This document shows positions 57,220-64,000 of a stretch of 64,000 nucleotides of DNA, one piece after another (the first letter of the stretch is position 1; the number at the start of each line of letters is the position of its first letter). The position numbers were made by a program, and so were the translations under genes. The DNA comes from AP-15 sp963797115 (GTDB lineage: Bacteria; Pseudomonadota; Alphaproteobacteria; ATCC43930; CGMCC-115725), in assembly GCA_963797115.1 (NCBI GenBank), contig CAWCOH010000001.1:1054001-1118000 (forward strand), in the 5' to 3' direction. The notes under the pieces were generated by a model. That model searched no databases and was not told the DNA's origin. It saw only the letters and a list, made by a program, of their open reading frames with translations.

Positions 57220-58710
57220 TTACAGGCTGCGCAGGAAGTTCAGGAGATCCTGCTTTTGTCCCACAGAGAGATTGTTGAATTTGTCGACGACCGGGTTCGC
57301 CTCCGACGCTCCGAACGTCGCATTTCCCGCGCTCTTGTGCGCCCGGATCGCCTCGATGAGGTCGTTGGTGCGCCCGTCGTGAAGGAAGAAGATGCGCTGT
57401 CCCAGACCCCAGAGAGGTGCGGTCCGGAATTCGTCACCCTGCGCTCCCCCCTGGACGATATCGTCAGCCAGGTCCGGTCCCATCGCATGAACGAGGAGGT
57501 CGGAGAAGAGGTTGGCCGTCATGTTCCTCAGCGCCGCCACCGTAGAATTGCCCGTCTTCAGCTGCGGCGTGTGACAGAGCGCGCAACCGGTATTCATGAA
57601 GAGGTCTCTCCCCCTGGTGATCGAGGTCGCGCCACCGGGCGTGTCCGTGGACGGGGTGGGCGGTGCCAGGAATCGCTGGAAGAAGGCAAACTTCTCGATT
57701 GCGTTCAATCCGCTCGGCGTGTCCCTGAGTTCGGTGTCGGTGACGTCGTTCGGGACCGTGACGTACTGGCACTTCGAGTATTGCTCGCGCTCCTGCTGGA
57801 ACAGCTCGTTCGTGATTCCCATTTCGACGTTGTAAGCCTCGCCCGAGAACACCAGGAGCGTCTGGTTTTGGGCCTTCCACCCGAACCTGGCGATCGTTCC
57901 ATCATTGCCGTTGTTGTTCGTATTCCCCGTGATCGTCCGCCCCGGCACGACGATGTTGGGACGGCCCCTGATGCCGAGCTGTTGCTTGGTATTGGCGTTG
58001 GCCGCTTGGCTGGCCAGGATGGCGCTGTCGGGAATTTGCTCGATGAGACCCGCGCCGAAGACTGGCGTCGGGATTCTGAAGGTGAGGTTGTCCTTCTGGT
58101 ACGCTCCGTCGAAGTCGGGCTGGGCCAGAACGCACCCAGTGGTGGCCCCGGTCCGCCCAGTGATCGTAGCGGTATTGTGCACGCCCCCATCCCGGGTCCC
58201 GTCTGCGTTGTACTTGTACCGGGCTTCGCGCACCGGACCGTCCGCGGTGATGAAGTACGGGACTTTGTCGGTGCCCCTGTCCTTCGAAGCGAATGCCACT
58301 TGCGGGTTCACGGACGGGCTGGTCCCGCCCGTCGCCGGCTGGGCGTGACAACCGGCGCAGCCGTCCAGATTCATCCGCGGGCCCAGCCCGTCGGCAACGG
58401 ACTCGACTTCCTCGAAGTCCGCCTTGCCTTCGACAAAGAACGCAGACTGCCGGCGGGTCAGCCCGGCGATCGGTCCGCCCGCGCCCGCAGGCCCCCTTCG
58501 CACGCCAGGGTCACGTGCAGTGGTCGCAGAGCTGGTATCGACGGCAGTTGTCCGGGACGTTTGGGCCTGAAGCACCCCAGCGAGGCCCAACAGCAGAAAC
58601 ACCGTAACGATGAAGATTCCTTGAGCTTGCCTGGCCGATTTCATCACCCAGGACATCAAGGACAATATAATTGTGCCATCTCTCAAAAGAGATGACAGTA
58701 ATCGCGGCAT
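57220..58710 (-). CDS. Di-haem oxidoreductase (DHOR/putative peroxidase family), copy 1
   Basis: 496 residues from the ATG at 58710 (GGGGGAATATCAAA upstream); an inner ATG at 58644 would give a shorter signal peptide. Exported (hydrophobic IFIVTVFLLLGLAG, cleavage near LQAQ). Two haem-binding CXXCH motifs: CAGCH at residues 118-122 and CALCH at about 376-380. Other family blocks are FRIPTPVFGAGLIEQI, GTIARFGWKAQNQTLLVFSG, FRTAPLWGLGQRIFFLHDGR and the C-terminal QKQDLLNFLRSL. It belongs to the DUF1111/DHOR group (thiol oxidoreductase-like, periplasmic), function mostly unproven. A paralogue lies at 60199-61566. Confidence 0.85.
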   Translation of the reverse strand: MPRLLSSLLRDGTIILSLMSWVMKSARQAQGIFIVTVFLLLGLAGVLQAQTSRTTAVDTSSATTARDPGVRRGPAGAGGPIAGLTRRQSAFFVEGKADFEEVESVADGLGPRMNLDGCAGCHAQPATGGTSPSVNPQVAFASKDRGTDKVPYFITADGPVREARYKYNADGTRDGGVHNTATITGRTGATTGCVLAQPDFDGAYQKDNLTFRIPTPVFGAGLIEQIPDSAILASQAANANTKQQLGIRGRPNIVVPGRTITGNTNNNGNDGTIARFGWKAQNQTLLVFSGEAYNVEMGITNELFQQEREQYSKCQYVTVPNDVTDTELRDTPSGLNAIEKFAFFQRFLAPPTPSTDTPGGATSITRGRDLFMNTGCALCHTPQLKTGNSTVAALRNMTANLFSDLLVHAMGPDLADDIVQGGAQGDEFRTAPLWGLGQRIFFLHDGRTNDLIEAIRAHKSAGNATFGASEANPVVDKFNNLSVGQKQDLLNFLRSL

Positions 58711-59339
58711 TTTGATATTCCCCCAAAGAACATTCTTCCACTACGCTTGTACCTCGATCTACAAGTCATATTCCATTTGAATCAGTAGCTGCCTTATAAT
58801 TGTCACAGATGTCGGGACATCATCAGGAGATTTCCAACAAAATGGTCCTGGTCTTTGGTTAATGAGAGTTTATTTTAGCAGAAGGTTCAAAATACCCTAC
58901 AACTGCGCGAAGCCTCTACCGCCGCTCGGTCCAAGGATCGCCATCTGAGCGACTTAGCGTATCAAATTAACTAATTTAGGTTACGGAAACCAATCTCAGC
59001 CCGCTCTTGGTGAAGCCGCCTCGACGAATGGTGGCTTGCCTAAAAGGGTGTGGCGTCGGGTCCGTGGTGAGCGAGGCGTGGAGAAGAATTCGGTTGATCG
59101 ACTGCCCGTCTGGCGCGAGGACACCCCGAAAAGAGGCTCTAGCTTTAAGGTATTGTGCGTCACCAAAAAATGAGGGTAAACCCGGGCCCGAAGACCACGG
59201 CGCTCGTCACCGATTCCCTGGGATCGGGCATCGCGCGGCTGCCACTGTCAGGATCAACTGCACGAGATGCACGCGCTTTCGCGGGCATGACGAGGAGGGG
59301 CGCGGGTGCCGGACGTTCGCTGCGTGACGAGTCAGCTGC
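58711..59339. other. AT-richer intergenic region between the two di-haem genes
   Basis: 629 bases. The left 290 bases are clearly more AT-rich than the surroundings and probably carry the promoter of the minus-strand di-haem gene (copy 1). The right part returns to high GC with only short frames. No gene supported. Confidence 0.45.
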
Positions 59340-60182
59340 TCAGAAACGGAAAGTCAGCCCGGTCTCTATTTCGGTCTCCTTCCCGTCGATTGTCGGCGGC
59401 TTGAATTTCCATTGGGTCAATGCCGCAGTGATACTGAACCTTTGCTCTGCCGACCCGCGTATTACGTGGATGTGCTTGACCTGCCCGTCGGTTCCGATGA
59501 TGATGCGCACCGGAACCACGGTAAATTTCGGGCCGGAGGGGCTCGGGTCGACGCGCGATTGCAGGTGTTCCGGCGTGGCGTAGTCTTTGACGCAGACCGG
59601 CGTCGCTTCGGCGGGACCGATGACCTCGCCCGAAGACAGCTCATTCAGACTGAGGACGAGACGGGCCAGGTTTTCGGGATCGCCCGTCGTCAGGCTGAAG
59701 CTGACCAAATGGCAGCGAATTTCGGTCACTAACATTGCGCGAAAGAGACCCGCGCCGTTGAAATCGACGCGACTGAAGGCACGCCCTGCAATCGTCGTCT
59801 GCAACGGACCACTATCTATCTTCATCCCGTCGATCTGGGATAGTTCGCGGCGGAACTCGCCGGCCGCATCCGCGGCGCCCTCGGCGGGGCCGGTGGCAAA
59901 AAATTGGTCTTGGGCAGCGATCAGGATCGTTCCGTCCCGATCGCCTGGCCCGCGCAACGCGCTGAGAACGTAATAGCCCAAATGCGAAGGGCCCGGCCCC
60001 TCCAGATCCTGGCTCCAGCCTGGCCGCAGCGGATAGGACATCCGGAAATAATCGTTTGTGTAGGTTCCGTCTGACACGCGCCCGAATTCGGGGTCTGTTG
60101 GAGTTGCTTCTACATTTCCGCCGCAAATCGTCAGCCAGCAGACGGCGCACACCACCGCCGCCATTCGCCGCCACGCGCACAT
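59340..60182 (-). CDS. Exported protein with TonB-like C-terminal domain
   Basis: 280 residues from the ATG at 60182, 16 bases after the stop of the di-haem gene copy 2. Signal peptide with RMAAVVCAVCWLTICGG. The middle part is a small beta domain with SYPLRPGWSQDLEG, TILIAAQDQFFATG and LVTEIRCHLVSFSLTTGD, similar to lipoproteins of unknown function. The C-terminus (about 220-280) has the TonB/energy-transducer pattern: VPVRIIIGTDGQVKHIHVIR then TAALTQWKFKPPTIDGKETE. The N-terminal membrane helix typical of TonB is replaced by a signal peptide, so true TonB function is unlikely. Operon with copy 2. Confidence 0.7.
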   Translation of the reverse strand: MCAWRRMAAVVCAVCWLTICGGNVEATPTDPEFGRVSDGTYTNDYFRMSYPLRPGWSQDLEGPGPSHLGYYVLSALRGPGDRDGTILIAAQDQFFATGPAEGAADAAGEFRRELSQIDGMKIDSGPLQTTIAGRAFSRVDFNGAGLFRAMLVTEIRCHLVSFSLTTGDPENLARLVLSLNELSSGEVIGPAEATPVCVKDYATPEHLQSRVDPSPSGPKFTVVPVRIIIGTDGQVKHIHVIRGSAEQRFSITAALTQWKFKPPTIDGKETEIETGLTFRF

Positions 60183-60198
60183 CGTCCGAAGAGCGCTT

Positions 60199-61566
60199 CT
60201 ACAGCGATCTGAGGAAATCCAGCAGGGCCTGCTGATTGGCAACCGGCAGCGTCCGAAATTGAGCGATGACCGTGTTCGCCTCCGATCCTATGCTGGCGTG
60301 CGCCGTGATCGCCTCGTAAAGATCGGAGGTACGCCCGTCATGCAGGAAGAATAGGCGCTGCCCGACCCCCCACAGCGGCGCAGTGCGAAATTCACTGCCG
60401 GTAGCACTCCCCTGCGCAATGCCATCAGCGAGCCCCCTTCCCATGTCATGTAGCGCGAAGTCACTGAACGGAAAGAAGGTTACGTTGCTCTGACCGGTGA
60501 AAGCCGACTTTGCCGTGGTCTGGGCCATGACATGGCACCCGTGACAGCCGATATTTTGAAAAACCTTTTGTCCTTGCGCGACTGAAGACTTTGGCTGGGG
60601 GACGGCAGGGTTCGCGACGGGGTCCGCCAATAAACGCATGAACACGGCAAAGCTGACGACATCCGATGCGTAGTCCAAAGCCCTGTCGCCTGGGGTGACC
60701 ACGCTCACCATAGGGGTGTGGTCCTCGGGCGTGGCGCTGTATTGGCAGCCAGGTTCGGTTTCACGCTCATTCGGAAACAGTTCGTTGGTCACGCCCTGTT
60801 CGACATTATAAGCCTCGCCGGCAAAGATCAGCAGCGACTTGTTTTGCGCCTTCCAGCCAAAACGCGTGATCGTGCCGTCGTTGCCGGTGCGATTGAACAC
60901 CCCCGCAATGCCCAGCGACCTTTTGACCGCCCCGTTAGCGGCCAGTGCCAACTGGAGGCCATCGTCGGAGACGCCTTCTACCAGCCCGAGCCCAAACAGG
61001 GGTGTCGGAATCCGGAAAACCACGTTGTTTCTGGCGAGTTCGGCAGCGAAGTTGGGCTGGTCGATATTGCAGCCGGGCTCATCGGTGACGGCAAACAGAT
61101 TGTGTACCCCGCCGTCCGGCGTGCCGTCGCGATTGCGGACAAAACGCGCCTCGCGGACCGGACCCTTTTTCGTGATAAACGGCGGGACAACGTTCTTATT
61201 ATTCGCTGCTACTGCAACTTGCGGGTTGGTCGCCGGGCTCGAGCCGCCGACCGCCGGAAAAGCATGGCAGCCGGCGCAGCTGTCGAGATTGAACCGTGGG
61301 CCGAGGCTACCCTCGACATCATCGACCTCCATGAATATCTCGCGTGCCGCATTAAAAAGCTCTTGCTCGCTGGGGTTGAGACCGGGAAGAGCACCGCCGG
61401 CGCCGGCGGTCTCCGTGCGTACGCCCGGGTCTACCGCCCTTGACACGCCGACAGTCGGCGTACTCGAACCACCAGCGGCTGCGTTCCCCGCGAGTTCGAA
61501 GTAGACTAGCGCCAATAATAACGCAGTCGCGAGACGTACCGACTGGCCAATGCAAAATTTCTTCAT
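60199..61566 (-). CDS. Di-haem oxidoreductase (DHOR family), copy 2
   Basis: 455 residues from the ATG at 61566 (MKKFCIGQSVRLATALLLAL; signal peptide). Two CXXCH motifs: CAGCH at 97-101 and CHGCH at 341-345. It shares with copy 1 the blocks FRIPTPLFGLGLVEGV, GTITRFGWKAQNKSLLIFAG, AYNVEQGVTNELFPNE, FRTAPLWGVGQRLFFLHDGR and ALLDFLRSL. The copies differ in spacing and in the second haem region. It is followed by the TonB-like gene. The substrate cannot be told from sequence; the family is often linked to metal or sulfur redox chemistry. Confidence 0.87.
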   Translation of the reverse strand: MKKFCIGQSVRLATALLLALVYFELAGNAAAGGSSTPTVGVSRAVDPGVRTETAGAGGALPGLNPSEQELFNAAREIFMEVDDVEGSLGPRFNLDSCAGCHAFPAVGGSSPATNPQVAVAANNKNVVPPFITKKGPVREARFVRNRDGTPDGGVHNLFAVTDEPGCNIDQPNFAAELARNNVVFRIPTPLFGLGLVEGVSDDGLQLALAANGAVKRSLGIAGVFNRTGNDGTITRFGWKAQNKSLLIFAGEAYNVEQGVTNELFPNERETEPGCQYSATPEDHTPMVSVVTPGDRALDYASDVVSFAVFMRLLADPVANPAVPQPKSSVAQGQKVFQNIGCHGCHVMAQTTAKSAFTGQSNVTFFPFSDFALHDMGRGLADGIAQGSATGSEFRTAPLWGVGQRLFFLHDGRTSDLYEAITAHASIGSEANTVIAQFRTLPVANQQALLDFLRSL

Positions 61567-61661
61567 CTTCGCCGTCCCCGGGTTGGCCAAGGGGCTGAAA
61601 ATTAGATCTCAGAGGTGACGATCAACCCGAAATGTTACTACCCTATTAAGAGCATCGGGCG

Positions 61662-62300
61662 TCAAGCGCGCGTCAGTGGCAAGTGAGCGTGGGGTGGGTC
61701 GAAGACGCTCTGGTCGAGCACTTCGAAACGCGCCTCCGTCGGCTGCATTGCGAGACCATTGATCGGCAATAGATCCTGCGGGCAGGCGGAGAACGCGATG
61801 ATGCAGTCCATCTCGGCGCGCAGCGTCACATAACTACCGGGGGTGCTTACCGGAGGACGCATTTCGACCCGGTTGCCGTCAATGACCGGGATATTCATGA
61901 AGAGGTTCAGCGGTGCTGGCGTCTCCGGCGACTGCAGCCCGAGCTCGGCCAATCCTGCCGCAAGGTTGTCGGTGCAATTGTCGTGATATTGCCGGCAGCC
62001 GAGTTGTTCGTAGCGCCAGCGGTCGCAGGCAGCGAACAACGTGTCGTGGATGCCGCCCGAGGTGTCTTCGAGCATTGTGAGGATCGGCCGCCGTTTATTG
62101 GTGACGAGGGTGTCGGCGATCGCCGGGATGATCCGTCCGATCGCCACCCTCGTATGCTCCATCGACATGAATTCCCTGATGTCCTCGGCGTTGAACGCCC
62201 AGGCATCGACGACCTGCTGCCCTTTGCTGTTGATGACTTTGACCCTCTGGCCCTGGTGAACGCGCGCGGCCTTGCCTTGTCGCGCCGGGATCTCGATCAT
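61662..62300 (-). CDS. DUF1989 (urea carboxylase-associated family) protein
   Basis: 212 residues. Family blocks: EIPARQGKAARVHQGQRVKV, INSKGQQVVDAWAFNAEDIR, EFMSMEHTRVAIGRIIPAIA, LTMLEDTSGGIHDTLFAACD and RWRYEQLG-CRQYHDNCTDNL, with NLFMNIPVIDGNRVEMRPPV late in the protein. The conserved C-H-D-N-C arrangement (CDRWRYEQLG...YHDNC) may be a metal or reactive-cysteine site. Homologues sit next to urea carboxylase/allophanate hydrolase genes. Here an amidase lies divergently 79 bases away, so a role in nitrogen compound breakdown is plausible. No urea carboxylase is present. Confidence 0.8.
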   Translation of the reverse strand: MIEIPARQGKAARVHQGQRVKVINSKGQQVVDAWAFNAEDIREFMSMEHTRVAIGRIIPAIADTLVTNKRRPILTMLEDTSGGIHDTLFAACDRWRYEQLGCRQYHDNCTDNLAAGLAELGLQSPETPAPLNLFMNIPVIDGNRVEMRPPVSTPGSYVTLRAEMDCIIAFSACPQDLLPINGLAMQPTEARFEVLDQSVFDPPHAHLPLTRA

Positions 62301-62378
62301 GCCGCTTCTCCGTTGGGGTTGAGCATCGACGAAGTGTAGCGGCGCTTGCTAGGTTCCCCAAAAGCAACGGAGAGCCGC

Positions 62379-63668
62379 GTGTCCGATTTCCGCTCCTTCA
62401 CCGTCTCGGAAGCTGCACGACAGATCGCCGATCGCCGGTTGTCTGCGGAAGCCCTGGTCAAAGTCTGTCTCGACCGTATCGAGGCGCGCGAGACGGTGGT
62501 TGGCGCCTGGCAATTCCTCGATCGCGAACGGGCGCTCGCCGCCGCACGCCAGCGCGATGCCGAGCCGCCGCGGGGACCGCTCCACGGGATTCCGATCGCC
62601 GTCAAGGATCTGATCGACACCGTCGACATGCCGACCGGCTATGGCTCGCCGATCTATCGCGATCACCGGCCGGCGGCGGACGCGTCGTGCGTGGCGCTCG
62701 CCCGCGCTGCCGGTGCCATCGTGCTCGGTAAGACGGTAACGACCGAGTTTGCCGCATTCACGCCCGGCAAGACGGCGAACCCGCGCAATCCCGCTCATAC
62801 CCCCGGCGGCTCATCGAGCGGCTCGGCGGCGGCGGTAGCCGACGGGATGGTGCCGCTCGCCTTCGGCACCCAAACCGCCGGATCGGTCATCCGGCCGGCT
62901 GCTTATTGCGGCTGCGTCGGCTACAAACCGAGCTTTGGCCTGATCAATCGCGCCGGAGTGAAGCCGCTGGCCGACAGTCTCGACACGGTCGGGGTTCTCG
63001 CCCGTGCGGTCGAGGATGCGGCATTCTTTGCCGGCGTGCTGTCCGAGCGGCCGGCGCTGCGCCATCTGACCATGCCCGGCGAAGCTCCGCGTTTCGGGCT
63101 CTACCGCACTCCGAATTGGGAGGAAGCCGATCCAGCCGCCGCCGCGGCTCTGGACACGGCGCGGTCGGCGCTCGAACTCGCCGGTGCGGCGGTCGCCGAG
63201 CTAGCGATTCCACCCGAGCACCAGGGGCTTGCCGAGGTTCAGGACACGGTCATGCGGTTCGAAATGGTTCGCGCACTCGCCTATGAGCGGATCGAGCACA
63301 GCGCCCAAGTCTCGCCGCGGCTTGCACAGATGCTCGATGCCGGCATGACCATCGGGGCGGAGGAATATGACCGGGCTAACGCCCGCGCCGCCGAGGCGCG
63401 CACGGGTCTCGATGCCTTCTTCGGCGAGTGCCATGCGGTGCTCGTCCCGGCAGCACCGGGAGAGGCGCCGCAAGGGCTCGGCAACACCGGGAACCCGATC
63501 TTTAACCGAATGTGGACCTTGCTCGGCGTGCCTTGCGTGACCCTCCCGGCCCGCTGGGCTGAAAACGGTCTGCCGACCGGTGTTCAGCTCGTCGGCCGGA
63601 TGCGGGATGATGCCCGGCTGATGGCCTGCACGGCTTTTCTCGAACGCGCCCTCGACGCGGCGCGATGA
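62379..63668 (+). CDS. Amidase signature family hydrolase
   Basis: 429 residues from GTG at 62379 (leader AACGGAGAGCC); a TTG at 62346 is the other choice. The amidase triad is complete: Lys76 in IAVKDLIDTVD, Ser145 in the TPGGSSSGSAAAVA loop and nucleophile Ser169 in TQTAGSVIRPAAYCGCVGYK. The spacing K-69-S-24-S equals that of malonamidase-type enzymes. The C-terminal part ends AARWAENGLPTGVQLVG. It hydrolyses an amide of unknown identity. Cytoplasmic, with no signal. The stop overlaps the next gene's start (ATGA). Confidence 0.9.
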   Translation: MSDFRSFTVSEAARQIADRRLSAEALVKVCLDRIEARETVVGAWQFLDRERALAAARQRDAEPPRGPLHGIPIAVKDLIDTVDMPTGYGSPIYRDHRPAADASCVALARAAGAIVLGKTVTTEFAAFTPGKTANPRNPAHTPGGSSSGSAAAVADGMVPLAFGTQTAGSVIRPAAYCGCVGYKPSFGLINRAGVKPLADSLDTVGVLARAVEDAAFFAGVLSERPALRHLTMPGEAPRFGLYRTPNWEEADPAAAAALDTARSALELAGAAVAELAIPPEHQGLAEVQDTVMRFEMVRALAYERIEHSAQVSPRLAQMLDAGMTIGAEEYDRANARAAEARTGLDAFFGECHAVLVPAAPGEAPQGLGNTGNPIFNRMWTLLGVPCVTLPARWAENGLPTGVQLVGRMRDDARLMACTAFLERALDAAR

Positions 63669-63955
63669 AGATCGCCCTTGCGGTCGCGACGCTAGCGCTC
63701 CTCGCCGACTGCTCCGCGCTCGACCCCTATCCGGCCTACCCGCGGGCAGCGAGGACAGACGAGACCGATGCCGGCCCGCGCGTGGCGATTTGCTATGACA
63801 CGATCGTCAGCTCCCTCGCCGAGGTCGAGCGGGCGGCGCAAGAGGAATGCGCCGCAGACACGGTGGCGACCTATTCCAGCACCGATTGGTATCTGCAGTA
63901 TTGCCCGCTGCTGCTGCCGGCGCGGGCCACCTTTGTCTGCGCTCCGAAGAAATAG
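63665..63955 (+). CDS. Small hypothetical lipoprotein
   Basis: 96 residues, starting within the amidase stop (ATGA overlap). Signal MKIALAVATLALLADC with lipobox-like LADC. The mature part has CYDTIVSSLAEVERAAQEEC and a further cysteine pattern near the end (QYCPLLLPARATFVCAPKK); spacing of four cysteines suggests two disulfides. No named family recognised. Confidence 0.6.
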   Translation: MKIALAVATLALLADCSALDPYPAYPRAARTDETDAGPRVAICYDTIVSSLAEVERAAQEECAADTVATYSSTDWYLQYCPLLLPARATFVCAPKK

Positions 63956-63987
63956 ACCTTAGGCACCTGTAGAACAGGAGAACAGCC

Positions 63988-64000
63988 ATGCCGACCCGCA
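63988..64000 (+). CDS. Start of a further gene, cut by the right edge
   Basis: An ATG at 63988 preceded by AACAGGAGAACAGCC, a good ribosome site, opens the codons MPTR. Only four codons are inside the window, so nothing can be said of the product. Same direction as the amidase and lipoprotein genes, 32 bases after the latter. Confidence 0.4.

Overview
The window is GC-rich, gene-dense DNA that looks like an alphaproteobacterial chromosome, most likely of the order Hyphomicrobiales. The evidence is the compact rarA / RluA-family / ATP12 run near 54-57 kb, the DUF2092 gene with its small partner, an LpxL-type acyltransferase, and FNR/FixK-type boxes (TTGAT-N4-ATCAA) in front of several genes. 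I saw no rRNA, tRNA or CRISPR array.

Layout. 0-8.4 kb: small exported proteins and lipoproteins, a Cache/HAMP adenylate cyclase, two AraC-type regulators and a patch of decayed DNA (4.6-5.1 kb). 8.9-11.8 kb: a Crp/Fnr regulator, DUF2092 protein, small exported protein and LpxL-like acyltransferase. 12.1-43.6 kb: a long energy and carbohydrate island. It holds a PHA-synthase-like DUF3141 protein, a phosphate acyltransferase, a FabI-like reductase, acetate kinase, polyphosphate kinase 2, a K+ channel, a FUSC/HlyD/DUF1656 efflux operon, a beta-phosphoglucomutase-like HAD protein with a GH65 phosphorylase, glycogen phosphorylase, phosphoglucomutase, phosphoketolase, GlgX, a large MGH1-type glucosidase and a second GH13 enzyme. 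44-50.2 kb: a tripartite RND efflux operon full of frameshifts. 50.5-53.8 kb: two paralogous OmpA-type lipoproteins, a broken tyrosine integrase and a truncated LysR gene. 54-57 kb: rarA-RluA-ATP12. 57.2-61.6 kb: two di-haem oxidoreductase paralogues and a TonB-like protein. 61.7-64 kb: DUF1989 protein, amidase, a small lipoprotein and the start of one more gene.

How the genes fit together. The island can be read as a route from stored glucan and disaccharide to ATP when respiration is limited. GlgX, GlgP and GH65 give glucose phosphates; Pgm and the beta-PGM-like enzyme give glucose 6-phosphate; phosphoketolase makes acetyl phosphate from the sugar phosphates; acetate kinase converts it to acetate plus ATP; the Pta-like enzyme links to acyl-CoA. 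FNR/FixK-type boxes lie before the DUF3141 operon, ppk2, the phosphoketolase/glgX pair and one AraC regulator, and an unlinked Crp/Fnr gene is present. The common control is inferred from the boxes and is not shown.

Relics are frequent: a frameshifted CPA1 antiporter, fragments resembling a CydB tail, a K+-channel tail, an AraC gene and an IS110 transposase, and a duplicated FNR-box promoter. One-base frameshifts also interrupt otherwise conserved genes (K+ channel, GH65, lipoprotein, RND operon, integrase, LysR). Some of these may be sequence errors.
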